Below are positions 44,902 through 58,651 of a stretch of DNA of 64,000 bases, piece after piece; within the stretch, counting starts at the first letter, position 1, and each line of letters opens with the position of its first letter. The translations under genes were made by a program, and so were the position numbers. Origin of the DNA: Allium sativum (taxonomy: Eukaryota > Streptophyta > Magnoliopsida > Asparagales > Amaryllidaceae). A model generated the notes under the pieces. The model did not search any database. It worked only from the letters and a program-made list of their open reading frames with translations, and was not told the DNA's origin. The DNA lies in assembly GCA_030737875.1 (NCBI GenBank), contig CM060911.1:92958599-93022598 (forward strand). Direction: 5' to 3'.

Positions 44902-47900
44902 GCGAATTGAAAATGAATTCAAATTGAATTGAAATTTGAATTGAATAGAAATGAATTTTAAAACGAATTTATAAAGAAGAATTCAATTTTGATTTGAATT
45001 GAAAGAAAGTTGAAATTGCTTTTGAAACGATTTTGAAACTATTTATATAATTCGTTTTAAAATAGAAATCGACGAAATATATTATATATATAATATAATG
45101 GCCTGAATAGAACGCGCCGCGCCGCGGCCGTTCGTGAATTTCGACCATTTATTTCAAACGGACATTACGGGAGATCCAACCGTCGGATTCTCCTAAAACC
45201 GGAACCGTTGGGTTCGTATCGAAAAGGGCTTTCTAATGAATATTAGAAATTTAAAATCTAACGGTTGGATTTGGAGTTACGTCCAAATCAAATTTGAAAA
45301 AGGTCGCTGTAAGTGCAGTTCGATGGCCGTTGATGGAAATCGACTGTACGGGCCTTGATAAAATTATTAAAAATAGTAATAATTTGTGTAAAATCATAAG
45401 AAATGATTTAGAAAGAATTGGGATGAAAAACTCCATATTTGAAAAGATAAAAATAGATTTTTATCGGAATGAACTAGTTTTGAACTAGAATTATAATTCT
45501 ATTTATTTTTAAATAAATAAATTGAATTCGAAAAGGGTTTTAAAAATAACCAGAATTTCCAATGATTGCATTGGAGTGGATTTGAATCGAAATTGTCTTC
45601 GGAATATTTCTATGTTGGATTTCGTGATTATACAACTGTTGTTATGGAAATTTGAAAGATATAGATATATATATCGTTATTTCCAATACGATATTTGTTA
45701 GTCGTACAATTTGATATTGAATATAAGCCGGTATATTTTCTATTCAGAGCCTTGTATTGAATATCAAATGTGATTTGGGTTTGTCGTGAATGGTGTCTTC
45801 ACTAACACTGTTCTTAAACCCAGTGGAGAAAAGATTAAATCTTTTTATTTAGATTTAATGAAATGTACCAATTAAATAATATTTAATTGGAATCGAGTCG
45901 ATATTGATTTTTGGGTTCATCGTGAATAGTGTTTTAAATAACACTTGTTCTTTAACCCGATAATTAATGGAATGTGATTTTGGGTTTATCGTGAACCGTG
46001 TTTTAAATGACACTGATTCTTTAACCCAGTCGAAGATTAAAACTAAGTGGGGTTTTAATGAATCTTTAATTAGATTGAAATAATCGAAATGGAGTATCAC
46101 CAGTTTTGCTCCAGGCGTTAGTTAAATCTTTAATTAGATTTGAACGTGAAATGGTAATTGAATTTACCGATAACACCGTGGTGTTAGATATGAAGTATCA
46201 CCAGTTTTACTTCATGGGATAAATAGGTTGGGATTGGGAAATTAAAACAAATGATTACTTCGGTAAGGTTCGTTAATCCCGACTAGTTGAATCGAAATTC
46301 AAAAGATGATTAAAGAATAAATTCAAAAAATTTATCTTGGATAAAATTAATGGGAACCTTTTCCTATGAATGTGAAATTTAGAAACTAACTGTCGGTTAG
46401 CCAAGCAGAATGGTTTTCTAGATATTGATCTGATGTTGGTTTCGGCCTTCGGGGTTAATATTTGGGGAATTATTCTCTTGATTAATTTACGGTTAGTGAC
46501 TAATGAATTGGAATGAGGCGTATGTTGTGTTTGTGTAACACTTATTTAAAATATACGCGAGTTATTCGGAAAGACCGGGTTTATACCATTCTGAATAACT
46601 GATACGACGATAAGTCGAAGATGAAGACGGTGGTCGAAGACCGGAAGTCTTCACGTCGTTTGGGTAATTACTGATGATCTTGATTGGGCTGTACACCCAA
46701 GAAGATGGAAACAGTTAGTGATCGTCCAGACGTACTTGGAGATCGATGGATATGCGAGGTACTAGGTGCCTCCGGTTTCGTTCAGACCCAGAACGAACTT
46801 GTAAATGGACTGTGTGTCTGACATTGGATTTTAGTCTGTGTGATTGATCTCTATTAAATATATATCTGTTTGGCGGCGGAGAATTTATTCTCTTGCTTAA
46901 CGCCCTTCTCTTAGACGTACGAGCTCAGGGGTTATATATTGATGGATATCAAACGCATGGAGTGAATTGCCTGTGTGGCATGCCTAAGTGGCAATTGATC
47001 GAGGCTTCTGTTGAAAAGCAAAGTCTTGTGGTGATGATCAAAACACGGCCTTTGTGGCGTAGCTTTGTGTAACGTTTACTTCGCGAGTTTCACACCCGGT
47101 ATGAACCAAAAACGAGAGACGGACCTCAGGGAGGGCATGCGTTTCTTTCTAGCTAGAAGTGGCGTCAGTGGTTTTACACGCCCTGACGAGTTTGACTTAT
47201 GTGGTTGTTGCTGTTGCGAGGCGCCTCGGATTGATCGGTCGTTCTCGAACCGATGGAGTCATTTAGTTGGCTCATTTACGCCCCAAAGGGCGGAGAAACG
47301 TATTGTTCAGGCACTATAATCCACATCGGTGGACCGGCCCTGACGATCTAAGGGGCAGTTGCGGCTGCTCCGGAGACATGGGCTAGATTGTCTCGAATCG
47401 GTTGAGGACTATCTTTTGCCTCGGTTCATAGATGGAAATCCAACTTCCAAATACGTGACATTTGCAGTTTTAATTGTAGAACTAGTATGGCGACATGATA
47501 TATGGTACCCATGCCGCCTAGGATTGATACTTATGATTTGAAGTTGTTTATACGCTATGCACTTATAATAGTATCAAATGATTTGTTTTAAACGTATCAA
47601 GCATTCTTTGGCTGTTATAAGGGAAAACCCTATCCCCCGGCTTGCGTTGCATTATGTGATAGGACCGGGGTCTTATAACAGCTTCATTTTTCTTTATTTA
47701 GCATTGCGCTGTTTGTTTTATGCACTGGTATTCTTGGGAGGAAACCCGTTCCGTGTTATACGGCGTGGTCCCTTGATTTACCTAAGCTTTAAAATAAAGA
47801 TTTATAACTGTTTTAGTTCTCACACCAGTCCCATGACTGTCCTGGAGTTTATTGTTTTAACCTAAACTCTGGGTGCCCCTATTTTGGACACGAGCAGCTA

Positions 47901-48228
47901 GTAGTTTTGGTTTTGCAGATTTATATTCACAGGATCCTGGTTTACAGCTGGAACGATATCCGGAAAGCTTTGTATCCGTATATCTACTTCTAGTTGTGTA
48001 TTGTATTATTTTCCGCTGCTATGTAATTTAAATCTCTGATATTTCTGTGTAATATTCATTTATACTCTGTATATTCTTGTAATCTGATGCATTGTTGTAA
48101 TATACAATGAAATGTTCTTCTGTATGCGTTCTGTTTTGTCGTGTTCCCAAAACGATAGGGCGTTTCGAACGGTCTGGGTCGGTTTAGCGACTGGTTCGGA
48201 CCGAGCGAAATTCCTTGCCGTCACAGTT

Positions 48229-48240
48229 GGTATCAGAGCT
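48229..48240 (+). promoter_or_regulatory. Primer-binding site of G (tRNA-Met)
   Basis: GGTATCAGAGC with the preceding T, starting 2-3 bases after the 5' LTR, complements initiator tRNA-Met. Confidence 0.9.
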
Positions 48241-49245
48241 TTGGTTTACAGAGCTCGAGAACAAGACACATTAGAACCATACGAAAGGATTCATCAAATA
48301 TTGGATTAGCAATATCCAATTAGAATGACTCGTTAGAGATGGGATCAGTAGTATCCTAGAACGAGTGTGAAGAGTATATTTTTAAAATGAAAACAAATTT
48401 TTGTTTTGAAAATTTAAATCAATTATTCGTATTTGATTATTTATTTTATATTGATTAGGACAATCCAAAATATAAAGATTTTTGCGTATGCGCCTAGCTA
48501 GCGTGTATTCGAAGTTTTGATATATTGGATAGATATAGAATTACACTCTAATCGCCCGGAGATGATTTTGACGATGGAGCTCCATCATTAGAATTTATAT
48601 TCGAGTGACGAACGTGTAATATCTATATACTTCCTATTGACTGGTGTGAGAACCAAAATTAGATAGGGCTTATTGTTGTGATTTGGCATCAAAAATCTGA
48701 TTTTTGTATATGTATCAAAATTATGAATTTGAGACTCTAATTCACTAATTGATTGATGTTTGTGTTGGTTGTTTATTTGTTTGCTAATTTTTAGCCATTT
48801 AGCCTAATTGAATCGAATATTGAATTGTATTGAAATTTGGTCGCATCTGCTTGCATATACATGTACTTATATTGAACAGGTCATAGCAATGAGGCTAGAG
48901 CCGAAGAATAAAATTTGTTTGCCCGACAAATAGGTACATGTTTACTACATAATTTACTGTTTGTTTGGGTGATGATGATTTTATGAGCCTATTGGCTAGC
49001 CGCTTGGCTTTTTCTTTTTCTTTTTGAGATCTGAAGGACCGGGGAAGCTATTTGAAATTCCCCGATGCTCCCGGTGCAGGGGAGGTTATGGCGAAATTTT
49101 TCAAAAATTTAGGGTGTTAGCCAAATTTTTGAAATTTTAGAAAATTCTCAGAAACTGAAAAGTTGGAGAAAGGAAGCCAGATCGAGCGTAGAGCTGAATA
49201 ATCAAACCACTTTCGACTTTGTTCCTTTTCGGGGACGAAAAGTTT

Positions 49246-49259
49246 TAAGTGGGGGAGAT
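49246..49259 (+). promoter_or_regulatory. Polypurine tract of G
   Basis: AAGTGGGGGAGATT directly precedes the 3' LTR. Confidence 0.88.
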
Positions 49260-50245
49260 TGTAATAACCCGCAAAATCTGGGCCAGTTTGAAATTTTTAT
49301 TTTGGCAATTTTAGCTGAATTTGAATATTTAAAATGAATTATTTTAAATAATATCGACGAGAAATTTATTTTGAATATTATTCGAACATATATATTATAT
49401 ACGCGTCGTCGTTAGAATATAAATATTTATATATAATTATAAATAGAATTGAAAATGGCGCGGTAGTTCGATAATTCGATTTCAAACTTCAATTGAATGT
49501 ACCGGGTGCAAAACAATCCGGATTTTAGTGAAACCAAAAATAATGGAATCTAATAGTGAATATCTTTCCAACGAATCCGAAAAATCAAAAGTTCGTAGCG
49601 GGAATCAAAAGATATGTCCAGTTGAAAATTCTGAATAGTCGCTATGGAATTCAGGCCCTTAAAAATGGACATTTTGCAAATGACCTCGGATTTCGACGAA
49701 ACCACTTTTGTTGGGTCTGTGATGTCGAATTATTGTTAGATTCCAAATTTCATAATTTTTCGAATCAATATGTGAGCGTGGAAAAGGAAAACGCGTTTGA
49801 CCAGTTTCAGTTGAATTTAATCGACTGGAAATTGGCCATTTTTCTAACGGTCTCAGAATTCGACGAAACTAGTTTTGTTAGGACCGTATCGTCAATACGA
49901 AGCTAGAAAATATTTTTCTGGGATTTATAGAGTTGTTATGTGGCCCCTGTAATTTGAAAGGTACGTTTAAAATTCAATATAGTGATTTAGATGTAAATTT
50001 AACGGAAACTGATCGAAACGATCAAATCAACTTACGATACATATCCCATTGTGTTCGGAATGGGGGTAAAACGCTATGGGCGACAGGCAGTGGGCCTCGT
50101 TTTGAGATCGAAAATAAAAGTTGCTTTTTGGCGAAAAATAAATTAATAAATTATAACTTCCTCTTTACATTAACCCCCCCTTTTTTTTCTTCTCTTCCTC
50201 GACCAAACTCAGAAAAAAAAAAAAAAAAATCGATCTTTCATATCG

Positions 50246-50386
50246 ATGGCGGAGATCGCCACCGCCGCCCCAGGTGGGGAGCCACCACCGCACCCCTCCC
50301 CTTCCGATCCACCTCCTCCTTCCCTCCGCGCTCCCTCTTCGTCGAACGGAAACCGACGCTGGCCCCCTCCCCCTTTAAAACCCTAG
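50246..50386 (+). CDS. 46-codon proline-rich small ORF in G 3' LTR
   Basis: Same frame as 42999-43139, including start and stop, with GCT replaced by GCC at one alanine. Preservation in both copies is expected from the young age of G and does not by itself show selection. Confidence 0.35.
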   Translation: MAEIATAAPGGEPPPHPSPSDPPPPSLRAPSSSNGNRRWPPPPLKP

Positions 50387-51906
50387 CCGCGCGATGAAGC
50401 CACCCCCTCGCCCATGCTCCGCTAACCACCGCGAGACTGCCACCAAGCCCAGAGACCGCCGCCGGCGATCAGGATCCTCCCCCCCCCCCCCCCCCCCCGC
50501 GCCATAGCTGCTCCGGCGACCTTGCCCTCAGTCCAACGTAGAGACAACAGTGAGTTTCTATGAATTTTATTTACATTAATATACTTTGTTTATAAATTCT
50601 GAAATTTATTTTAAAATAGAAAATCAGTTTTGTTTTAAAACAGAAAAATGTGATTTTTATAATGAGATTTTAGAAAAGGTGAAATCTTTAAAGTAGAAAA
50701 GGCGAAATATTTGAAAAGACGAGATCTTTATATAGAAAACATCGTAGTAAAAATTCGATTTTTAAATGTAGGAAGTGATTATAAAAATATGACCTTTAAA
50801 TTGAAAATGAATAAATAAAAATGTGATTTTTATTTTAAAGGAATCAAAAATGTGTGATTTTTATATATGCAGTGAATACGGGCAACAAAGCGACAAAAGG
50901 CGAAAAGTCGAAGATTTCTATAAAAGAAGTGCCGTGGAGTTAGGATAGCTATCGGTGAGAACTTCTCACTCAAATTTTATTTTTCTAGTTATATATATAC
51001 TAGGATGCAGACGGTGCTTATTAGAAGCACCCGACACCCGTCCACAGACCATGGACTTGTTTGATTGGTTGTGTAGTTGGTTAGATTATTTGATTTGGAT
51101 TTGATTGTTTTGGTGAAATTGAAATTGATATGATTGATGTGTGAATGGCGTGGGCCTTCACTAGACCGGGGATAAGGCTAGGCCTTGTCCCGTTTCTAGT
51201 ATCGTGCCGTTATGCCGCCGAAATTTTCTAAAATAAGTTAGAAAAATAAAAATATCATTTTATTTAAAGAATGAACTGAATAGAAATTCATATATTGGAA
51301 TAAAATGTTTTGTCGTTAAAAATATAATTTTTAACGTGAATGTGAATAAATAAATATTCATTTACAAACCAGATGGTTTGTTTATGTACACCTATTTGAA
51401 GGACATTGATTGGATCGATAAATTTTACACATCGCCCAACTGCACAAATAAAATCTGTGTTTGATTGTTTGAAACCCCACACGGGTGTTGGGATGAAATA
51501 TGAAGTTCACTCATCCTGATTGATTAATTATGTCGATCGATTGATTGACAGGCTGTTATAAGCGTTAGATATCTATATTTGATGCTTATACATTGTAGTG
51601 CACTTTGGTTGATGGTTGATTATTTTTCAATGCTATTATATACATGTGTTGTATGAAAATCCATATAATTAATTTTATATGGTGATTGATTGGGCCTCAT
51701 TCCAATTTAGAAAATAAAGAATATTATAAAATAAAAGTTCATGTGTTGACAGTACTCACCCATTGAGATTGGTCATGTGTTGAACGAAATATTTTGATAA
51801 TAATAACTATTTTGAAAAAGGAATATTTGAAAATAGAAATTTATGAAGCCGTGTTGATTAGATTGACGCCATTTTGACGTGAACGATATTTATATCGATT
51901 TGAAAA

Positions 51907-52143
51907 CGATTTCGAAATGAATTGAATTTAAAATGATTTCGAAATGAATTGAATTGAAAACGATTTCGAAATGAATTGAATTGAAAACGATTTCGAAATG
52001 AATTGAATTTAAAACGATTTCGAAATGAATTGAATTGAAAACGATTTCGAAATGAATTGAATTGAAAACGATTTCGAAATGAATTGAATTTAAAACGATT
52101 TCGAAATGAATTGAATTGAAAACGATTTCGAATTGAATTGAAA
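51907..52143 (+). repeat. 27-bp minisatellite in G 3' LTR
   Basis: Same eight full units and one partial as in the 5' LTR, with one unit beginning TGATTTCG instead of CAATTTCG/CGATTTCG. Confidence 0.9.
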
Positions 52144-55100
52144 GCGAATTGAAAATGAATTCAAATTGAATTGAAATTTGAATTGAATAGAAATGAATTT
52201 TAAAACGAATTTATAAAGAAGAATTCAATTTTGATTTGAATTGAAAGAAAGTTGAAATTGCTTTTGAAACGATTTTAAAACTATTTATATAATTCGTTTT
52301 AAAATAGAAATCGACGAAATATATTATATATATAATATAATGGCCTGAATAGAACGCGCCGCGCCGCAGCCGTTCGTGAATTTCGACCATTTATTTCAAA
52401 CGGACATTACGGGAGATCCGACCGTCGGATTCTCCTAAAACCGGAACCGTTGGGTTCGTATCGAAAAGGGCTTTCTAATGAATATTAGAAATTTAAAATC
52501 TAACGGTTGGATTTGGAGTTACGTCCAAATCAAATTTGAAAAAGGTCGCTGTAAGTGCAGTTCGATGGCCGTTGATGGAAATCGACTGTACGGGCCTTGA
52601 TAAAATTATTAAAAATAGTAATAATTTGTGTAAAATCATAAGAAATGATTTAGAAAGAATTGGGATGAAAAACTCCATATTTGAAAAGATAAAAATAGAT
52701 TTTTATCGGAATGAACTAGTTTTGAACTAGAATTATAATTCTATTTATTTTTAAATAAATAAATTGAATTCGAAAAGGGTTTTAAAAATAACCAGAATTT
52801 CCAATGATTGCATTGGAGTGGATTTGAATCGAAATTTTCTTCGGAATATTTCGATGTTGGATTTCGTGATTATACAACTGTTGTTATGGAAATTTGAAAG
52901 ATATAGATATATATATCGTTATTTCCAATACGATATTTGTTAGTCGTAGAATTTGATATTGAATATAAGCCGGTATATTTTCTATTCAGAGCCTTGTATT
53001 GAATATCAAATGTGATTTGGGTTTGTCGTGAATGGTGTCTTCACTAATACTGTTCTTAAACCCAGTGGAGAAAAGATTAAATCTTTTTATTTAGATTTAA
53101 AGAAATGTACCAATTAAATAATATTTAATTGGAATCGAGTCGATATTGATTTTTGGGTTCATCGTGAACAGTGTTTTAAATAACACTTGTTCTTTAACCC
53201 GATAATTAATGGAATGTGATTTTGGGTTTATCGTGAACCGTGTTTTAAATGACACTGATTCTTTAACCCAGTCGAAGATTAAAACTAAGTGGGGTTTTAA
53301 TGAATCTTTAATTAGATTGAAATAATCGAAATGGAGTATCACCAGTTTTGCTCCAGGCGTTAGTTAAATCTTTAATTAGATTTGAACGTGAAATGGTAAT
53401 TGAATTTACCGATAACACCGTGGTGTTAGATATGAAGTATCACCCGTTTTACTTCATGGGATAAATAGGTTGGGATTGGGAAATTAAAACAAATGATTAC
53501 TTCGGTAAGGTTCGTTAATCCCGACTAGTTGAATCGAAATTCAAAAGATGATTAAAGAATAAATTCAAGAAATTTATCTTGGATAAAATTAATGGGAACC
53601 TTTCCCTATGAATGTGAAATTTAGAAACTAACTGTCGGTTAGCCAAGCAGAATGGTTTTCTGGATATTGATTTGATGTTGGTTTCGGCCTTCGGGGTTAA
53701 TATTTGGGGAATTATTCTCTTGATTAATTTACGGTTAGTGACTAATGAATTGGAATGAGGCGTATGTTGTGTTTGTGTAACACTTATTTAAAATATACGC
53801 GAGTTATTCGGAAAGACCGGGTTTATCCCATTCTGAATAACTGATACGACGATAAGTCGAAGATGAAGACGGTGGTCGAAGACTTCACGTCGTTTGGGTA
53901 ATTACTGATGATCTTGATTGGGCTATACACCCAAGAAGATGGAAATAGTTAGTGATCGTCCAGACGTACTTGGAGATCGATGGATATGCGAGGTACTAGG
54001 TGCCTCCGGTTTCGTTCAGACCCAGAACGAACTTGTAAATGGACTGTGTGTCTGACATTGGATTTTAGTCTGTGTGATTGATCTCTATTAAATATATATC
54101 TGTTTGGCGGCGGAGAATTTATTCTCTTGCTTAACGCCCTTCTCTGAGACGTACGAGCTCAGGGGTTATATATTGATGGATATCAAACGCATGGAGTGAA
54201 TTGCATGTGTGGCATGCCTAAGTGGCAATTGATCGAGGCTTCTGTTGAAAAGCAAAGTCTTGTGGTGATGATCAAAGCACGGCCTTTGTGGCGTAGCTTT
54301 GTGTAACGTTTACTTCGCGAGTTTCACACCCGGTATGAACCAAAAACGGGAGACGGACCTCAGGGAGGGCATGCGTTTCTTTCTAGCTAGAAGTGGCGTC
54401 AGTGGTTTTACACGCCCTGACGAGTTTGACTTATGTGGTTGTTGCTGTTGCGAGGCGGCTCGGATTGATCGGTCGTTCTCGAACCGATGGAGTCATTTAG
54501 TTGGCTCATTTACGCCCCAAAGGGCGGAGAAACGTATTGTTCAGGCACTATAATCCACATCGGTGGACCGGCCCTGACGATCTAAGGGGCAGTTGCGGCT
54601 GCTCCGGAGACATGGGCTAGATTGTCTCGAATCGGTTGAGGACTATCTTTTGCCTCGGTTCATAGATGGAAATCCAACTTCCAAATACGTGACATTTGCG
54701 GTTTTAATTGTAGAACTAGTATGGCGACATGATATATGGTACCCATGCCGCCTAGGATTGATACTTATGATTTGAAGTTGTTTATACGCTATGCACTTAT
54801 AATAGTATCAAATGATTTGTTTTAAACGTATCAAGCATTCTTTGGCTGTTATAAGGGAAAACCCTATCCCCCGGCTTGTGTTGCATTGTGTGATAGGACC
54901 TGGGTCTTATAACAGCTTCATTTTTCTTTATTTAGCATTGCGCTGTTTGTTTTATGCACTGGTATTCTTGGGAGGAAACCCGTTCCGTGTTATACGGCGT
55001 GGTCCCTTGATTTACCTAAGCTTTAAAATTAAGATTTATAACTGTTTTAGTTCTCACACCAGTCCCATGACTGACCTGGAGTTTATTGTTTTAACCTAAA

Positions 55101-55459
55101 CTCTGGGTGCCCCTATTTTGGACACGGGCAGCTAATAGTTTTGGTTTTGCTGATTTATATTCACAGGATCCTGGTTTACAGCTGGAACGATATCCGGAAA
55201 GCTTTGTATCCGTATATCTACTTCTAGTTGTGTATTGTATTATTTTCCGCTGCTATGTAATTTAAATCTCTGATATTTCTGTGTAATATTCATTTATACT
55301 CTGTATATTCTTGTAATCTGATGCATTGTTGTAATATACAATGAAATGTTCTTCTGTATGCGTTCTGTTTTGTCGTGTTCTCAAAACGATAGGGCGTTTC
55401 GAACGGTCTGGGTCGGTTTAGCGACTGGTTCGGACCGAGCGAAATTCCTTGCCGTCACA

Positions 55460-55464
55460 TTGTA
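55460..55464 (+). repeat. Right target-site duplication of element G (TTGTA)
   Basis: Exact copy of 42014-42018. LTR B sequence resumes here. Confidence 0.93.
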
Positions 55465-55821
55465 CGACAACTGACGAAAAGAATTTGATTTGATTTTGTT
55501 TATATATTTTATTCAAAAATATCCCGCGGTTCCAAACTTCTATTTGAGCGTAGCGACCAACGTTTCTACAGTTTAACGTTATACTGAACTCAATGTAACC
55601 GATCTTGAAATTTAATTTGATTGTATATACTGAATACACTATTAAATTAACGATTTATATTAACTGCGAATTCTATTATTTCATTTTCCAAATTACAATA
55701 TTTCCGATACACTGAGTATTAAACCAATAAATTCCATAATAAAAATCCATTTATAATTCAAATTAAATATTAAAACTAATTTAAATATTTATTATAAAAC
55801 AGCAAAATCCGGGATGTTACA

Positions 55822-57590
55822 TTCCTTCCCCCTGAAAAGAATTTCATCCCCGAAATTACTAAGGTAGGAAAAATGCTGTAGACCCATTAACTTTCCAAAA
55901 GCCCACTTTGTTATAACTTAGTATTCCATACCCTATAACTCAAGTCCTATACAACTTAAATTTTTCATGGAAATTTTTAATTTTCTATTCTTCATTAAGA
56001 AATCCTCAAATTGAAAATCATCTCTTTTATCTTTACAAACATTTTCAAAACTTCCTAAATTTTGGAAAAAAAATTGGCGGAGCCTCCTCTGTGCGGAGGA
56101 GCTTTTGCAATATACCCAAAGAGAGAAAAAAGTATACATCGACTCATATGGTCGGAAAACAGTTCATATACCCTAATTTGATATTTTGCGTAGATGTACC
56201 TTATATAAGCGTTAATTTAGCGAGTTTGCTTCATTAGTAAGCAATATGCTCAACTAAGATTAAGCCAGGCAGCTCCATGTACCGGCACTTATTCAATTTA
56301 AACTGATAAGCCTCAAATATATGAAATTTGAATCACATCCATTCATTTAGATGATTAAACACATGAATTCCATACCAAACAAATAGTCTCATGTATATTT
56401 AGAGCGTATATGCTAATTCAAGTACCAAAATTTAGTTTATGTCTTATTTCACTCATATTATTCACCATCTACTCACATTTATTTCATCTGAATTATTTAC
56501 GATCAATATATTCACATTCAACTCATATTCCACCCATATGCATTTATATTCATTCATACTGATTTAAATCAATTTTGTTTAATTTGGTTTGAGACAAACA
56601 ACAAATTTTTATTCACTTTGATGTTACTTGATTAATAGAATAGACATTTATATCTTAGGCCAAGTTTTAAATTGATTGCAAATCAATTCATCACTTCACT
56701 TCTACCAATTCCATTTATTTAACTTGCATGAGTTAAATTTTAAATTTCAGAATTCAAATACCTGGGTTTTCATTTCAAATTACTTTATAATTATATAAAA
56801 TATATACATAGCTATATTTATAATCATCACAAATTCAAAACATTTGAATTTTCCAAAACAGCTTGCCTTTCTCAAATAATTTCCTTTGAAAATCTCACTA
56901 TGGTAGCAATTCATCACTTAGAAACTTGAAAATTGAACATTGATGATGTTGCGATCATCATCAAAATTATTTTCCAGTGTCCCAAGTGAATTCAGTGCTT
57001 TATCACTTTCAAAATCCATTCAGAACGATTTTTATTTAAAAATCCTTCCAAAACAAAGCAATATTATTTTAATATACATCGGAGAAATATTTTCCAACTT
57101 TCGGGATTTAAATTCCAAATTCTGGTTTCAATCCAATTTTAATTCATTTCATTTGTATATATTATTCATATACAAATTCTATTTGATTATATATAACCCT
57201 TCCAATTTTATAATCTCATTTGATTATAATAATAATAGCAACCAACTCAACCATATATAAATAATTTTAGAAAATTATTTACTTTATAGCAAAAATATAA
57301 TTTTGGGTAAAATTATTTGATTTACCCATTTTAAAACAATATTATGTCAATCTATTTTGTTCAAGGGTTTAGAAACTCCTATCGACGTTGTGGCATCCCA
57401 CGATTCGACCAGAATTCACTAACCACTCAACAGTTAAGTCAACACAATGTAAAACAATTTTTATATCAACTTACAAATACACTCTCTCATATATACACTC
57501 AACTCATTCTAGGGTACTGCTGACCCTATCCCTAATGAGTAAACCCCACCAAAGCCTAGGTGTTTGCTCAACCTAAGCTCTGATACCAAC
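55822..57590 (-). other. Internal region of element B
   Basis: 1769 bp, AT-rich, with no recognisable retrotransposon proteins. The minus-strand purine tract CTTTTCAGGGGGAAGGAA lies at 55822-55839. The primer site for tRNA-Met is at 57588-57577 on the minus strand. An open frame at 56940-57260 is Phe/Ile/Asn-rich and looks like chance translation of AT-rich DNA. Confidence 0.75.
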
Positions 57591-58326
57591 TGTAACGGCC
57601 CGCAAATCCATACTATCTGAGCTGACTAATACAACACACGTCCAACTCAAATAATGCAGAAATACGAGTCATTAGGGTTAAAGAAAATAAAAAAGATAGA
57701 AAATGAACAGAAATAACAATACAGAACCTCACAGCGGAATGAATAAAATATATTATATAACATAATCTTTGAAACACAAAATTTTATATATACATACCAT
57801 CATCAGAGTACAATACAACATTTGGTACAGCGGAAATAACTCTAAATAATTAATGTTGAAGCCTCCTGCTTCAAGCTCCTCCAAGTGTATCTGTAAAGCC
57901 TAAAACACTTGACTACCCGTACAAATTTGAGCACCCAAGAGTTTAGGAAAAATAAACAAAATAAACTCTGGGTCAGTTATGGGACTAGTGTGAGTAAACT
58001 CCAACCGTATTGTTCAACTTTGAAAAAAAAAACTTTTTGAAAGAAAAGGATAATAGTAAGACCAGCCCACACATAAAAACGAACGGTTTTTACCTTACTA
58101 AAACCCAAAACATTTTTGATATCAAAATCCAGTGATATTATAATAATGACTAATCAAATAAATAACCAAATAGTAGAGCGCTTGCATCTCACACTCTACA
58201 TATATAGTATAAAATCAAAAATCGCAGGGCGCTTATTGGAGCTTGGATTCCAACTATGACAAGGTATGGGACCACCTACAAATAGTGTATCTCTAGAGGA
58301 GGACACACTGGGTTCAACAAGAACGT
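57591..58326 (-). repeat. 5' LTR of element B, visible 736 bp
   Basis: Aligns base by base with 35800-36535, with several differences per 60 bp. The match stops after AAGAACGT at 58326, while the 35800 copy continues CTTGCAACCC. Element C begins at this exact point. Confidence 0.85.
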
Positions 58327-58547
58327 TGTAACACCCCGTGATTCTGTAACGCTAAGTTTCATGAATCAAGGCAGAATTAAAAGTTAAAATCAAAATCAAG
58401 GGAAACAGGCTGCGCCATTGCGTTCGTCTCGGAATTCTACACGAAAACGAGTCCGAGTTTGCGTAAATCGGAGTCCGTATGAGGAAGATACGGCCTCTGG
58501 AAGTTTCAGCAAAGTTCAAATTTCAAAACAGACTCAGAAGGGACCCA

Positions 58548-58651
58548 GGTCGACTAGGTAGTCGACCTCCCCCCCCTCAGGTCGACTGGGGAGTCGACTG
58601 GGTAGTCGACCCCCTCCCCAGGTCGACTGGGTAGTCGGCTGGGTAGTCGAC
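58548..58651. repeat. GTCGAC palindromic array
   Basis: Repeated GGTCGACT...AGTCGACC modules, for example GGTCGACTAGGTAGTCGACC (8-base arms, 4-base loop), separated by C-rich spacers CTCCCC. It lies about 90-190 bp upstream of the TATA box of LTR C. Confidence 0.85.

Larger units (their letters stand above)
42019..48225 (+). repeat. 5' LTR of G, 6207 bp
   Basis: Starts TGTATTAACCCGC and ends CTTGCCGTCACA. Contents in order: an AT-rich start, a GC-rich island (about 42945-43290) with a C-run, a tandem array of 27-bp units (44665-44901), a small palindrome CAAACCAGATGGTTTG near 44126, and the shared block at 47821-47853. Open frames such as 42315-42665 and 47065-47319 recur in the other LTR but show no known domain. 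Confidence 0.93.
48226..49259 (+). other. Internal region of element G
   Basis: 1034 bp, non-coding in all frames. The tRNA-Met primer site TTGGTATCAGAGCT is at 48228-48241. The plus-strand primer tract AAGTGGGGGAGATT lies just before 49260. Nothing resembling Gag, protease, RT, RNase H or integrase is present. Confidence 0.88.
42019..55459 (+). mobile_element. Complete LARD-like retrotransposon G with 6.2-kb LTRs and 1.03-kb internal region
   Basis: Two direct repeats, 42019-48225 and 49260-55459, are offset by 7241 bp and differ by only a few dozen positions plus small indels. A tRNA-Met primer site follows the first, a purine tract precedes the second, and TTGTA flanks both ends. The internal 1034 bp has no open frame resembling gag or pol. 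The long LTR with a Ty3-type purine tract suggests derivation from a Ty3/gypsy element, but no coding domain confirms the lineage. It is inserted in the 3' LTR of element B. Low LTR divergence implies recent activity using proteins supplied in trans. Confidence 0.92.
49260..55459 (+). repeat. 3' LTR of G, 6200 bp
   Basis: Starts TGTAATAACCCGC and ends CTTGCCGTCACA. Differences from the 5' copy include a longer A-run before the GC island, a longer C-run near 50480, a small deletion near 50848 and scattered substitutions. Confidence 0.93.
35800..58326 (-). mobile_element. Long-LTR non-autonomous retrotransposon B, hosting G
   Basis: Minus-oriented. The 3' LTR is 35800-42018 plus 55465-55821 (about 6576 bp once G and its duplicated TTGTA are removed). 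It begins TGTAACGGCCC and ends GGGATGTTACA on the plus strand. The polypurine tract is 55822-55839, and the internal region runs to 57590. A tRNA-Met primer site (plus strand GCTCTGATACCA) is at 57577-57588. The 5' LTR starts at 57591 (TGTAACGGCCC) and is visible to 58326, where element C interrupts it. The two LTR portions are clearly homologous with several differences per 60 bp (about 5% by eye). The 1.77-kb internal region shows no gag or pol. This is a LARD-like structure. Confidence 0.78.

Noticed and set aside
47065..47319. Cysteine-containing 84-residue frame, repeated at 54299-54553
   Set aside because: Part of the LTR of G. The same region is not open in related LTRs B, D and E, so it is probably chance.
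56940..57260. 106-residue open frame inside element B
   Set aside because: Its Phe/Ile/Asn/Ser-rich translation is typical of random AT-rich DNA, and there is no retrotransposon motif.
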